A stretch of 25,107 nt of DNA from assembly GCA_043820045.1 (NCBI GenBank), contig JBDREF010000202.1, positions 1-25,107 on the forward strand. The letters run 5' to 3'. How positions within the stretch are numbered: position 1 is the stretch's first letter; each line of letters begins with the position of its first letter. The position numbers were made by a program, and so were the translations under genes. Below are positions 8,156 to 16,969 of the stretch, one piece after another. Source of the stretch: JBDREF01 sp043820045. Its GTDB lineage: Bacteria; Planctomycetota; Phycisphaerae; Sedimentisphaerales; Anaerobacaceae. The notes beneath the pieces are model-generated. The model searched no databases. It saw nothing but the letters and a program-made list of their open reading frames with translations, and was not told where the DNA came from.

Positions 8156-8298
8156 GTTGCGGACCAATTTTTCAGTCTTGCACGAGTTCGGCGATGAGTT
8201 TATAACTACCCTTTTAAAGACGATTTGAGTTGTCACAGTACGTACTCATACCATAGTTTAGATTGTATCTTAATTCATTCTGTTCAGGATGTGATTCT

Positions 8299-8631
8299 AT
8301 GAAGCAGATAATGGAAGATGTCCTCAAGGCTGAGGAGAAGGTAAACGCGATTCTCAGACAAGCTCGCGAGAGAGCCTCTGAAATCAGGCAGTCGGCGGAA
8401 AAAGAGATTTCCGCGCAAATGAGCGAGGCCAGGCGCAGGGCCCTGGAAATAACACAGACTGCTGTTGAAGATGCAAGAAAAGAGGCCGAACATATCAAAG
8501 AAGAAAAACTGGCAAAGGCGGAACAGCAGCAACATGCTCTGCTCAACGATGAGACGGGCGAGATAAGTCATTTGGTGGACAGTATCTGTGAAATCATACT
8601 GAAAACGGAGTATGCGAAGGGCGACGAATAG
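8299..8631 (+). CDS. ahaH: V/A-type ATPase peripheral-stalk subunit H (G-like)
   Basis: This 110-residue protein is almost wholly charged and helical, with a heptad-like pattern of Ala, Glu, Lys and Arg from residue 5 to about 85 (for example KAEEKVNAILRQARERASEI). This is the long coiled coil of subunit H/G, which pairs with subunit E to form the peripheral stalk tying the catalytic head to subunit I. ATG 8299 is chosen because AGGAT lies 8 bases upstream; an earlier ATG at 8263 would add an unrelated cysteine-containing stretch. It is the first gene of the ATPase operon, and its stop codon shares one base with the start of subunit C. Identity rests on composition and context, since such coiled coils diverge rapidly. 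Confidence 0.8.
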   Translation: MKQIMEDVLKAEEKVNAILRQARERASEIRQSAEKEISAQMSEARRRALEITQTAVEDARKEAEHIKEEKLAKAEQQQHALLNDETGEISHLVDSICEIILKTEYAKGDE

Positions 8632-9695
8632 TGGCCGGCTCATTATCGAAATATTCACTCATAAACGCAAAGTTGCGAGCACGTATAAGCAACATTGTTC
8701 CTGACGAAATGTTTCGCCAGTTGGCGGCGGCCTCGTTTCTCGAAGAGGCGCTTGCGCTTTTGAGAGACACACCGTTTGCCGGCCTCGAAGGAATATACTC
8801 CAGTACCGGCGATCTCAGGATGGCGGAACTCGAACTGCTCAAGGCTGAGATACAACTCTACGAGAATATCAAACAGTACCTTCACGGCGATTCGTTGGAG
8901 CTTGTTGATGCACTGCTGAGCCATTTCGAAATCGAGAATCTCAAGAATGCCATAAGGATCTTTTTCGACCGGAAAATCCGGAATCGTTCCGGCGGCAGCG
9001 TGCACTACATTCTGTATGACCGCATCATTCACGATATTCCAATCGATATTGTCGTGAACGCGGAGACCTTCGACGAGATTGCGGGTGTATGTGAGGGAAC
9101 GCCGTACAGTCAGATCATAAAAAAATACAGCCGGACGGTCGAATCTGAAGCCTCGCTGTTCCGTATGGAAATCGCCCTCGACCATTTTTACTACAGCAAC
9201 CTTCTTGCTGCCATCGACAAGCTGGGCCGGAGAGATCGTAATATAGCCTTGAGGCTGACCGGCGTGGAAATTGATCTCCAGAACATCGACTGGATTATTC
9301 GATTCAAAAATTTTTACGACCTGCCTTTGGAAGCTGTCCTCGCTGCGATTGTACCGGGAGGATTCAATCTTGACAGAGCCGTTATCTCCGAATTATACAG
9401 CGCTCAAAATGTCACCTCGGCCCTGCAGGTATTTGTAAGAGGCAGGTATCCCGGCCTGTCAGCATTTGTCTCTTCCAAGGCCTCTGATGCCACATCGCGG
9501 CTTCTTCTCATCCAGCAGATACTGAACGAGATAATGAAGCACGAAGTACAGCGGATCCTTGTCGGGTATCCCTTTACTATAGGAATCATACTTGCGTATT
9601 TCATATTGAAAAGAAGTGAACTGAGAAAGATCAGGATTATACTGAATACGAAACAATATGGCGTACAACAGGAACGAATTGAGAGTATGATATGA
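8631..9695 (+). CDS. atpC: V/A-type ATPase subunit C (central-stalk socket, d-like)
   Basis: This 354-residue helical protein has the length of subunit C (the vacuolar subunit d equivalent). It sits on the proteolipid ring and receives the D-F shaft. Family features are the N-terminal YSLINAKLRARISNIVPDEMF, the mid-region LSHFEIENLKNAIRIFF, the stretch GVEIDLQNIDWIIRFKNFYDLP and the C-terminal ILAYFILKRSELRKIRIIL, typical of vATP-synt_AC39. It starts with GTG at 8631, overlapping the stop of the upstream gene by one base, and ends in an ATGA overlap with subunit I. Its position before subunit I is unusual, as archaeal and Enterococcus-type operons usually place C after E. Confidence 0.92.
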   Translation: MAGSLSKYSLINAKLRARISNIVPDEMFRQLAAASFLEEALALLRDTPFAGLEGIYSSTGDLRMAELELLKAEIQLYENIKQYLHGDSLELVDALLSHFEIENLKNAIRIFFDRKIRNRSGGSVHYILYDRIIHDIPIDIVVNAETFDEIAGVCEGTPYSQIIKKYSRTVESEASLFRMEIALDHFYYSNLLAAIDKLGRRDRNIALRLTGVEIDLQNIDWIIRFKNFYDLPLEAVLAAIVPGGFNLDRAVISELYSAQNVTSALQVFVRGRYPGLSAFVSSKASDATSRLLLIQQILNEIMKHEVQRILVGYPFTIGIILAYFILKRSELRKIRIILNTKQYGVQQERIESMI

Positions 9696-11713
9696 TGTTT
9701 ACCACGCGAATGGTGCAGCTTTTTGCCGTAGTGCCGGGAAAGGATTGCGAGCTGGTGACTGAATCACTCCTTCGTGAAGGGGTCATGCAGTTCATTAATG
9801 TGTCCGAACTCGAAGGTGAACAGCCGGGCAAGGTGTCAAATCTCAAGCCCGAAGTCTCTCTGGGGGATATATCGGATTTAAGAAAACGCCTTGAAGGTTT
9901 CCTGCACGCCGGCGGCATTATTCCTTCTGCGCCGAAGGAAACAGACCTGAAGAACCGCGTTCTGGTTGATGTTGGACAAGAGAGGGATCATCTCGACAGG
10001 ATAGCCCGAGAGCGAGAGAGCATCAGGGAACGGCAGCGGACAATTCAGCAGGAGATAATGAGCCTTGAGGATATCAAGCGCCAGATGGAGCTGTACGGCA
10101 CAGGTCTCTCGGGCATTACGCTGTCTGCAAAGCACTCCTTTATTTCCATGGAGGTCGGAAAAATACCCGTATCAAACATAGAACAGCTTGAGGATGGGTT
10201 GAAAGGCCTGCCTGCGATGAATATCGCCCTTGGACAGGAGAATGACGTAGCTTATCGTCTGCTCATTTCAGTTAAGAGAGGCAGTGAGCAGATTGACAAA
10301 GTCCTTGCAAAATCAGGGTGGACAAAGGTTGAATTGCCTGACGAGCTTCAGTCGGTTAACGCGGATGTTTCCAGGGAAATGTCCACGAAACTGGCGGCAT
10401 TGGTCGACGAACAAAAGAAGCTTGAGGCAAAAGTAAATGGTATCGTGAAAAGAGAAGAGAAGCACATCAGGGAGACCTGGGCCAAACTGCGGGTCGCCGA
10501 GCTTTTCTACAGGATCCAGACGAACTTCAAATCCTCTTCGCGAACGGTTATTTTTACGGGTTGGGTTCCGTCCTCGAAGAGAAGGAGACTAACTGAGGAA
10601 ATCACAAAGGTGTGTGGGGACCGCTGTTACCTCGAATGGAATGAAGCAGGCAGCAAGGATGTCATCGGCGGCGAGATTCCAGTGCAGTTCAGCAATCCGA
10701 AGGTTCTTGCTCCTTTTCAGATGCTGGTCAGCAATTTTGGAATTCCCGAATACGGCACCATCGATCCGACGCCTTTTGTGATGCCGCTCTACTTGTCCAT
10801 GTTCGGACTGATGTTCGCCGATGTGGGGCAGGGTTTGATACTGGCAATACTTGGGATTATCGGCGTGTTCTTCCTCAGGAAAAATCACGAAAAAGAGGGA
10901 TTATATCAGCTCTCATGGCTGATTATCTGGTGTGGTCTCTCCTCGGTGGTTTTCGGGATTCTGTTCGGTTCCTTTTTCGGTTTGGGCCTCTTTAGGCCGT
11001 TATGGTTCGATTTTCACGGTATCGTATCCGGGCGCAGCTCGGGCAGTTCGGTCATCATCGATGTTTTTGACATACTGTCTATCACGGTATATTTCGGTAT
11101 TTCCGTAATTTCTCTTGGGCTGCTCTTCAACTGGATCAATCTGATTCGGACCAGAAAATGGATGGAACTGCTCTTTGACAAAGGCGGAATTTTCGGCGGG
11201 TGGATTTATGCCGGAGGTATATATATAGCATCTTTTATGATCGGGCACGAATACAAAGAATTTCCTCCGGGGATGACAATGTTACTGCTTGCAGGACTGC
11301 CGGCGCTGTGCCTGTTCGTAAAAGAACCTTATCATTTCTTCGAACACAGGAAGGGGCCTTCAGCCAAAAAGTTCGGCGTGTTCATGGTCTTTAATTTCTT
11401 CATGGAATGGATAGTCGAGCTTCTCGAGATTTTCGGCGGGTACCTTTCGAACACACTTTCTTTTATGCGAGTAGCCGGCCTGGGTATCGCGCATGTCTGC
11501 CTCATGATATCCTTTTTCGCCCTTGCCGATATGACTTCGGGTATCGCTTCTGTTCTCATTCTTATAGTAGGAAATGTGCTTGTTATCGGCCTTGAAGGTC
11601 TTACGGCGGGGATACAGGCCCTGAGGCTCAATTACTATGAGTTCTTTACGAAGTTCTTTCACGGAACCGGAAAGTTGTATACGCCAATTTCATTAGATAG
11701 CAGCAGTAAGTAA
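9692..11713 (+). CDS. ntpI: V/A-type ATPase membrane subunit I (a-like)
   Basis: This 673-residue subunit forms the ion half-channels against the proteolipid ring. The N-terminal half (about 1-340) is soluble with coiled-coil stretches and anchors the peripheral stalks. The C-terminal half holds about seven to eight membrane helices. Landmarks are TPFVMPLYLSMFGLMFADVG, the glycine-rich FGILFGSFFGLGLF and LSFMRVAGLGIAHV, whose Arg593 corresponds to the essential channel arginine that meets the proteolipid glutamate. The start codon overlaps the end of subunit C (ATGA); a second ATG follows directly at 9695. It precedes subunit K, its functional partner. Confidence 0.95.
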   Translation: MMFTTRMVQLFAVVPGKDCELVTESLLREGVMQFINVSELEGEQPGKVSNLKPEVSLGDISDLRKRLEGFLHAGGIIPSAPKETDLKNRVLVDVGQERDHLDRIARERESIRERQRTIQQEIMSLEDIKRQMELYGTGLSGITLSAKHSFISMEVGKIPVSNIEQLEDGLKGLPAMNIALGQENDVAYRLLISVKRGSEQIDKVLAKSGWTKVELPDELQSVNADVSREMSTKLAALVDEQKKLEAKVNGIVKREEKHIRETWAKLRVAELFYRIQTNFKSSSRTVIFTGWVPSSKRRRLTEEITKVCGDRCYLEWNEAGSKDVIGGEIPVQFSNPKVLAPFQMLVSNFGIPEYGTIDPTPFVMPLYLSMFGLMFADVGQGLILAILGIIGVFFLRKNHEKEGLYQLSWLIIWCGLSSVVFGILFGSFFGLGLFRPLWFDFHGIVSGRSSGSSVIIDVFDILSITVYFGISVISLGLLFNWINLIRTRKWMELLFDKGGIFGGWIYAGGIYIASFMIGHEYKEFPPGMTMLLLAGLPALCLFVKEPYHFFEHRKGPSAKKFGVFMVFNFFMEWIVELLEIFGGYLSNTLSFMRVAGLGIAHVCLMISFFALADMTSGIASVLILIVGNVLVIGLEGLTAGIQALRLNYYEFFTKFFHGTGKLYTPISLDSSSK

Positions 11714-11729
11714 GAAAGGAAGGAATACG

Positions 11730-12107
11730 ATGGATGAACCCACAAGAGCATTCAAGTTGCAGGTTACTCAGAGTGTTATCGTGCTTTGTGCGGTCCTGGC
11801 AATAGTTGGGACATTTTTCTGTGCCAGTTCTTTTGCCGGGACCTCCGGGGGCCATGAGACTGTCCAGTCGCAAGCGGCGCTGGCAGGCAGCGAAAATGTG
11901 AAGTACGGCCTTATGGCAGCGGCTGCTGCTTTCGGGCTCGGTGCAATTGGCGCCGGAATTGCGATTGCTCACGTTGGTGCCGCCGCAGTAGGTGCCGTGG
12001 CTGAGAAACCTCAGATCGCGGGCCAGGCCCTGATTTTTGTGGCACTCGCTGAGGGACTTGTTGTGTTCGGTTTTATTACGGCCCTGATGATTCTTGGTAA
12101 GGTGTAG
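11730..12107 (+). CDS. ntpK: V/A-type ATPase proteolipid subunit K (c-ring)
   Basis: This 125-residue proteolipid has an N-terminal hydrophobic segment (about 14-36, ending FCASSFAG) that looks like a signal peptide or extra helix. One glycine/alanine-rich hairpin follows: LMAAAAAFGLGAIGAGIAIAH and QALIFVALAEGLVVFGFITAL. Glu108 in ALAEG is the ion-carrying carboxylate. It is a single hairpin, unlike the fused double hairpin of Enterococcus NtpK. The helix-1 glutamine and the Ser/Thr after the glutamate that mark sodium-binding rings are absent, so I infer proton coupling. AAGGAAGGA precedes the start. It lies directly after subunit I, as in most operons of the family. Confidence 0.93.
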   Translation: MDEPTRAFKLQVTQSVIVLCAVLAIVGTFFCASSFAGTSGGHETVQSQAALAGSENVKYGLMAAAAAFGLGAIGAGIAIAHVGAAAVGAVAEKPQIAGQALIFVALAEGLVVFGFITALMILGKV

Positions 12108-12114
12108 TTGTGAA

Positions 12115-12420
12115 ATGAAATACTCGATTATAGGCGATGAAGATGCCGTCCTCAGTTTCGGGATGGTAGGTGTGTCCGGAAAAGTCGCAGCAAATCCGGA
12201 GGAAGCTGAAGACGCCTTTCAGGAAATACTCGAGGATAAAGAAGTCGGTATCATCATTGTTACCGAGAGTGTTGCGGATATGATGCGTCCGACAGTGAAC
12301 AAGTACCTTTTCACAGCAAGTTTTCCGCTGATCGTGGAGATCCCTGACAGGAAAGGTGCCAAGCCCGGCAGGCCTGGAATTAAAGAGTTGGTGAATGCCG
12401 CTATTGGAATAAAACTATGA
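12115..12420 (+). CDS. atpF: V/A-type ATPase subunit F
   Basis: This 101-residue protein has the Rossmann-like layout of subunit F, part of the rotating shaft with subunit D. It opens with MKYSIIGDEDAVLSFGMVGV. A strand GIIIVTESVADMM follows, and later comes the loop SFPLIVEIPDRKGAKPG. ATG 12115 is used; an in-frame start at 12094 would reach back into subunit K with a cysteine-rich, unrelated leader. The gap from subunit K is 7 bases. A 67-base spacer without a gene separates it from subunit E. Confidence 0.92.
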   Translation: MKYSIIGDEDAVLSFGMVGVSGKVAANPEEAEDAFQEILEDKEVGIIIVTESVADMMRPTVNKYLFTASFPLIVEIPDRKGAKPGRPGIKELVNAAIGIKL

Positions 12421-12487
12421 TGTCCGGACCTCTTTTTGTGTTCTGTTAGTGTCGAAAAGAGAATGTTTTGGAAGAAGGTAATTGTCT

Positions 12488-13135
12488 ATGGAATCAGTGG
12501 AAAGAGGAAAGGCCCTGCTAATTTCCGGCATTGAAGCGGATGCCGGAAATGAAGAGAAGGAGATCATCGCAGAGGCGGAGAAAAGGGCCGAAGAGAAGAG
12601 AAAGTACGCAGAGAAGAAGATCGAATCCCTGCTGAACGATGCTCGAAAAGATGCTCAAGAACAGGCCGAGACTGTGAAGAAGAAAATCATATCCGGTGTG
12701 GAGTTTGAGATAAAACGTCGTTCGCTGCGTCTCAGGAGTGTGTTGATGCGAGACCTTACGGACCGAGTCGAAAAGAAACTTGCTCTCATGATCGGCGATA
12801 GTAAATACAAGTCTGTCCTGGTGGACTGGATTACGGAGGCCGCCGTTGGCCTGGATGCGGAATCTGCTCAGATCAATGCATCAGAGAAGGAACGGAAGTT
12901 GGTCGATGCCGAACTGCTCGCAGAAGTCGCAAAGAGAATCTACGAACACGCCGGCAGACAGGTGGCACTGGGCTTGTCTGATGCAGAGCCTCTCAAATCT
13001 CAGGGCGTTGTCCTGACTGCTGCTGATGGACGTACCGCCTTTAATAATCAGGTTACCACCAGAATGTTGCGAAGCCAACGTGAGATTCGAACGTTGATAT
13101 ACAATGCCTTATTTGCTGATGATCGAAAAGAATAA
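12488..13135 (+). CDS. atpE: V/A-type ATPase peripheral-stalk subunit E
   Basis: This 215-residue subunit pairs with H/G in the peripheral stalk. The N-terminal third is a charged coiled coil (EEKEIIAEAEKRAEEKRKYAEK). A more globular C-terminal domain follows that caps the A3B3 head, with SLRLRSVLMRDLTDRVEKKL and, near the end, GVVLTAADGRTAFNNQVTTRM, the family's familiar 'DG' strand region. ATG 12488 is used (AAGG about 9 bases upstream); TTG 12482 is an alternative. Two bases separate its stop from subunit A. Confidence 0.9.
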   Translation: MESVERGKALLISGIEADAGNEEKEIIAEAEKRAEEKRKYAEKKIESLLNDARKDAQEQAETVKKKIISGVEFEIKRRSLRLRSVLMRDLTDRVEKKLALMIGDSKYKSVLVDWITEAAVGLDAESAQINASEKERKLVDAELLAEVAKRIYEHAGRQVALGLSDAEPLKSQGVVLTAADGRTAFNNQVTTRMLRSQREIRTLIYNALFADDRKE

Positions 13136-13137
13136 TT

Positions 13138-14910
13138 ATGAATGACAGGATTATTGGACAGGTAAAACGAGTAAACGGCCCTGTAATGGAAGTGATGGGA
13201 ATCACCGACGCTGAGATGTTCGAACTGGTTCGGGTCGGTGAGGAAAATCTCATTGGCGAACTTATTAAGCTTGAAACCGACTGCGCCGTCATTCAGGTCT
13301 ATGAAGACACAACGGGAATCGCTCCTTTTGATACTGTTTATGGGGCGAGGATGCAGCTTTCTGTGGAACTGGGCCCGGGGATGATCGGCACCATTTATGA
13401 TGGCATCCAGAGACCTCTTGAAGTTATCCGGGAAACATCCGACATTTATATCAAGCGGGGAATAACCATTCCGTCGTTGGACAGAGAGAAGAAGTGGCAT
13501 TTCGTTCCCTCGGTGAAGCAGGGCCAGCAGGTTCTGGGCGGGGCTGTGCTCGGCACTGTCCAGGAGACGGAGAATGTCCTCCACAAGATCCTCGTCCCGC
13601 CCAATGATAAAGGCGTTCTTGATTCAGTTATGCCGGAAGGGGACTATACCGTAGAAGACGTAATTGCAGTGCTGAGAACGGGCGATTCGGAAACGAAAGA
13701 CCTCTTTCTTATGCACAGGTGGCCCATACGGCGTCAGCGGCCTACGGCGAGTCGTCTTGCTCTGGATATCCCGCTCATTACAGGGCAGCGGGTTATTGAT
13801 ACGCTTTTTCCCGTGGCCAAGGGAGGGACTGTGTCGATTCCCGGCGGGTTCGGCACGGGAAAGACGATGACACAGCAGGCAGTGGCAAAATGGTGTGATG
13901 CCGATATTATCGTGTATATTGGCTGCGGTGAGAGAGGCAACGAGATTACAGATGTACTTACGGAATTTCCCAAATTGATTGATCCGCGAACCGGCCGGTC
14001 TCTTATGGAACGGACCATACTTATTGCCAACACATCTAACATGCCGGTTTCGGCACGGGAAGCGAGTATCTATACCGGGATAACAATGGCCGAGTATTTC
14101 CGAGATCAGGGTATGCACGTTGCAGTTATGGCCGATTCGACATCGCGGTGGGCCGAAGCACTTCGAGAACTCTCAGGCCGTATGGAAGAGATGCCTGCTG
14201 AGGAGGGATTTCCTGCCTACCTGCCCACAAAAATAGCGGAATTCTATGAACGTGCCGGCTCGATGGAGGCATTGAACGGCGAATGCGGCTCTGTTACGAT
14301 AATTGGTGCTGTATCTCCGCCAGGAGGCGATTTTTCGGAGCCTGTGACCCAGCATACAAAACGGTTTATACGTTGCTTCTGGGCCCTTGACCGGCATCTT
14401 GCCAACGCCCGGCACTATCCGGCCATCTCATGGCTTGACAGTTACAGCGAATATCTCAGTGACATGTCTTCATGGTGGGATCAGCACGTCAGCTCAGAAT
14501 GGCTTGCCGACCGAACAGAAATAATGGATCTGCTCCACAGGGAAGTGCGTCTTCAGCAGGTGGTGAAACTGGTTGGCCCGGATGCTTTACCTGATACTCA
14601 GCGATTCGTCCTGGAAGTATGCACATTATTCAAGAACGCTTTTTTGCAGCAGAATGCCTACGATAAAATCGACACATTCTCCATTGTCCAGAAACAGGCA
14701 AAAATGCTGCACATTATTGTCACTTACTGGAAGCGCGGCAGTGAGGCAATAAAAAATGGCTCAACGCTCGTTAAGTTGCGAAAAATGAAAGTGTATCAGG
14801 ATATAATAAAAATGAAATTTTCCATACCCAACGAAGATCTTTCCGGCCTCGACAAGATTCAGGCCCGCCTGGAGCGTTCGATGGATCAACTGGAGGCTTT
14901 GCATGCCTGA
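13138..14910 (+). CDS. atpA: V/A-type ATPase catalytic subunit A
   Basis: This is the 590-residue ATP-hydrolysing or ATP-making subunit. It contains the beta-barrel N-domain (GQVKRVNGPVMEV), the bulge domain characteristic of subunit A (about 115-190) and the P-loop GGFGTGKT at 236-243. The usual family P-loop is GPFGSGKT, so Pro and Ser are replaced. The catalytic glutamate loop YIGCGERGNE, the Walker B-like VAVMADSTSRWAEALRE and EEMPAEEGFPAYLPTKIAEFYERAG are intact. The length is normal for the family. Its last 8 bases overlap subunit B (ATGCCTGA), pointing to coupled translation. Both substitutions are conservative in shape, so activity is expected. Confidence 0.97.
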   Translation: MNDRIIGQVKRVNGPVMEVMGITDAEMFELVRVGEENLIGELIKLETDCAVIQVYEDTTGIAPFDTVYGARMQLSVELGPGMIGTIYDGIQRPLEVIRETSDIYIKRGITIPSLDREKKWHFVPSVKQGQQVLGGAVLGTVQETENVLHKILVPPNDKGVLDSVMPEGDYTVEDVIAVLRTGDSETKDLFLMHRWPIRRQRPTASRLALDIPLITGQRVIDTLFPVAKGGTVSIPGGFGTGKTMTQQAVAKWCDADIIVYIGCGERGNEITDVLTEFPKLIDPRTGRSLMERTILIANTSNMPVSAREASIYTGITMAEYFRDQGMHVAVMADSTSRWAEALRELSGRMEEMPAEEGFPAYLPTKIAEFYERAGSMEALNGECGSVTIIGAVSPPGGDFSEPVTQHTKRFIRCFWALDRHLANARHYPAISWLDSYSEYLSDMSSWWDQHVSSEWLADRTEIMDLLHREVRLQQVVKLVGPDALPDTQRFVLEVCTLFKNAFLQQNAYDKIDTFSIVQKQAKMLHIIVTYWKRGSEAIKNGSTLVKLRKMKVYQDIIKMKFSIPNEDLSGLDKIQARLERSMDQLEALHA

Positions 14911-16303
14911 GAAAAAAGCAAAACATCTCTTGTCCGGACGCGAGTATATCGGCGTCGACAAAATTGACGGCCCTCTCATTTTTGTCAGCAAGACACACCC
15001 TGTGGGCTATAGAGAGCTTGTCGAGTGTATCGATAGGCAGGGTCATGTACGAATGGGAATCGTGTTGGAGTCGTCGATCGATGTTGTTGTCGTACAGACA
15101 TTTGAAGGTACTTCCGGCCTTACTCTTCCAGGCACGCGGATACGGTTTTCCGGAGAACCGCTTACCATTTCTGTTTCAAAAGACATGCTGGGACGGGTAT
15201 TCAACGGTTTAGGCCATCCCATCGATGGCGGGCCGCCGCAGCGAAGCGACATAGAGCTGGATGTCAACGGAATGGCAATCAATCCGACCGCGCGACAATA
15301 TCCCAGGGATTTCATACAGACTGGTATTTCCGTAATTGATGGAATGAACACTCTTATCAGAGGTCAGAAACTTCCCATTTTTTCAGGCAATGGCCTGCCG
15401 CACAATGAACTCGCGGCCCAGATCGCACGGCAGGCGAAGATACGTGGGACAGATACCGAATTTGCCGTCGTCTTTGCCGCAATGGGGGTCAAGCACGATG
15501 TGGCCAGGTTTTTCACACGGTCCTTCGAGGAGAGCGGCGTACTGGAGAATGTCGCGCTGTTTCTGTCCCTTGCGGATGATCCTTCCATTGAGCGGCTGAT
15601 TACGCCGAGAACCGCCTTGACTCTCGCGGAGCATTTGGCGTTCAGCGAGGATATGCATGTTCTGGTTATCATGACCGACATGACCAATTATTGTGAGTCG
15701 CTTCGTGAGATATCCACCATTCGCGGCGAGATACCTTCGCGCAAGGGGTATCCGGGATATCTCTATTCAGACCTTGCCGAACTGTACGAACGCTCGGGAA
15801 TGATCAAAGGGTATAAGGGCTCAATTACCTCGCTGCCCATTCTGACGATGCCGAATGACGATATATCGCATCCGGTGCCCGATCTCTCAGGCTATATCAC
15901 CGAAGGACAGATCGTTTTCGAAAGGGAGATGGATGGAAGGGGGATATACCCGCCGGTTGCAGGACTGCCGTCTCTTTCCCGATTGATGAAGGACGGTATT
16001 GGCGAGGGCATGACCAGAGAGGACCATCCCCACCTTGCCAGCCAGCTCTTCGCCGCATACAGCTACGTGAAGGATGTGCGCAATCTTGCATCAGTTATCG
16101 GAGAGGAGGAACTGACGCCTCTGGACCACAATTATCTCGAGTTCGGAAGGGAGTTTGAGCAGAAGTTTGTTTCCCAGCGCAAGGATGAGAACAGAACAAT
16201 CGAACAGACCCTGGACCTCGGGTGGGAAGTTCTGAGTAGACTGCCTGTCGAAGAGCTGCACAGGATTACCGATGAAGAAATAGAGAAATTCTATGGGAAA
16301 TAG
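14903..16303 (+). CDS. atpB: V/A-type ATPase non-catalytic subunit B
   Basis: This 466-residue subunit alternates with A in the catalytic head. It has the family's core with GTSGLTLPGTRIRFSGEPL, GRVFNGLGHPIDGGP and the segment QKLPIFSGNGLPHNELAAQIARQA, where the P-loop has degenerated, as is normal for subunit B. MTNYCESLREIS, RKGYPGYLYSDLAELYERSG and SLSRLMKDGIGEGMTREDH complete the match. No truncation is seen. It starts inside the end of subunit A and is followed 12 bases later by subunit D. Confidence 0.97.
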   Translation: MPEKKAKHLLSGREYIGVDKIDGPLIFVSKTHPVGYRELVECIDRQGHVRMGIVLESSIDVVVVQTFEGTSGLTLPGTRIRFSGEPLTISVSKDMLGRVFNGLGHPIDGGPPQRSDIELDVNGMAINPTARQYPRDFIQTGISVIDGMNTLIRGQKLPIFSGNGLPHNELAAQIARQAKIRGTDTEFAVVFAAMGVKHDVARFFTRSFEESGVLENVALFLSLADDPSIERLITPRTALTLAEHLAFSEDMHVLVIMTDMTNYCESLREISTIRGEIPSRKGYPGYLYSDLAELYERSGMIKGYKGSITSLPILTMPNDDISHPVPDLSGYITEGQIVFEREMDGRGIYPPVAGLPSLSRLMKDGIGEGMTREDHPHLASQLFAAYSYVKDVRNLASVIGEEELTPLDHNYLEFGREFEQKFVSQRKDENRTIEQTLDLGWEVLSRLPVEELHRITDEEIEKFYGK

Positions 16304-16315
16304 CAGGTATCGATA

Positions 16316-16969
16316 ATGGCACAACTGAATTACGCACCGACGAAAACAAACTTGCTCCGACTCAGGAGCGATCTGAAGTTTGCGCAGCAGGGCTATGAGC
16401 TTCTGGACCAGAAGAGGAATATCCTGATTATAGAGTTGCTGGCGATGGTGGACCAGGCTACGGATTTTCAGCGGCGGGTCGAAAATGCGCTTGCAAAGGC
16501 GTACGAAGCCCTGGAAGAGACTGTTTTTGATATGGGAAAACTCAAAGTGCAGTATCTGACCGGAGCTGTCAATATGTCCACGGAGATTACCATTCGTTCC
16601 AGAAGGGTCATGGGTGTGAGCCTTCCCGTAATCGAGACGGAATTCAGGGAGCACTCGCCTTACTACAGCCCCATGGGAACCAGTTTTTGGGTTGACAGTT
16701 CGTTAAGCTTTTTTAAAGAAGCACTCAAACTGCTCGGAAAGCTCGCTGAGCTGAAAATATCGGTGTTGCGGCTTGCCAATGAAGTAAAAAGGACCATCAG
16801 GAAGGTCAATGCTCTTGAGAAGATAGCGATCCCCAATCTGAATGAGACGGTTCATTACATTCAAAGCCGGCTCGAGGAGAATGAACGGGACATGTTCGTT
16901 CTTATGAAAATGGTCAAGGAGAACCTCGAGAGAAAAAGGCAAAAGACTATGGAGAAGAATCGTGAGTAA
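16316..16969 (+). CDS. atpD: V/A-type ATPase central-shaft subunit D
   Basis: This 217-residue protein has the two long antiparallel helices of the rotor shaft. The N-terminal part reads APTKTNLLRLRSDLKFAQQGYELLDQKRNILIIEL, a near-diagnostic D-subunit opening. A central region follows (about 55-125). The C-terminal helix runs from about 130 to 215 with VKRTIRKVNALEKIAIPNL, again characteristic. AGGT lies upstream at usable spacing. Its last codons overlap the GTG start of the next gene by 8 bases, an arrangement that links the final structural subunit with a regulator-like gene. Confidence 0.95.
   Translation: MAQLNYAPTKTNLLRLRSDLKFAQQGYELLDQKRNILIIELLAMVDQATDFQRRVENALAKAYEALEETVFDMGKLKVQYLTGAVNMSTEITIRSRRVMGVSLPVIETEFREHSPYYSPMGTSFWVDSSLSFFKEALKLLGKLAELKISVLRLANEVKRTIRKVNALEKIAIPNLNETVHYIQSRLEENERDMFVLMKMVKENLERKRQKTMEKNRE

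Larger units (their letters stand above)
7821..8298 (+). other. intergenic region upstream of the V-ATPase operon
   Basis: These 478 bases carry no credible gene in either strand. They contain a near-perfect inverted repeat (7994-8017) and a terminator-like hairpin with a T6 tract (8113-8155), listed separately. A smaller GAGGC-GATTCGTG-GCCTC hairpin lies near 7915-7932. The last 100 bases are AT-rich and probably include the ATPase operon promoter, but I could not pick a clear -35/-10 pair. AGGAT at 8286-8290 is the likely ribosome site for the first ATPase gene. Confidence 0.5.

Noticed and set aside
8230..8264. TTGTCA with nearby TAGTTT/TAGATT as a promoter for the ATPase operon
   Set aside because: The spacing is either right with a poor -10 (3 of 6) or the -10 is better with a 23-base spacer. 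A promoter is expected here but I cannot place it.
12421..12487. Possible terminator inside the ATPase operon (GTCCGGAC followed by CTCTTTTT)
   Set aside because: The GTCCGGAC palindrome has no room for a loop, and the T-run is followed directly by the next subunit gene of the same complex. No convincing stem was found.
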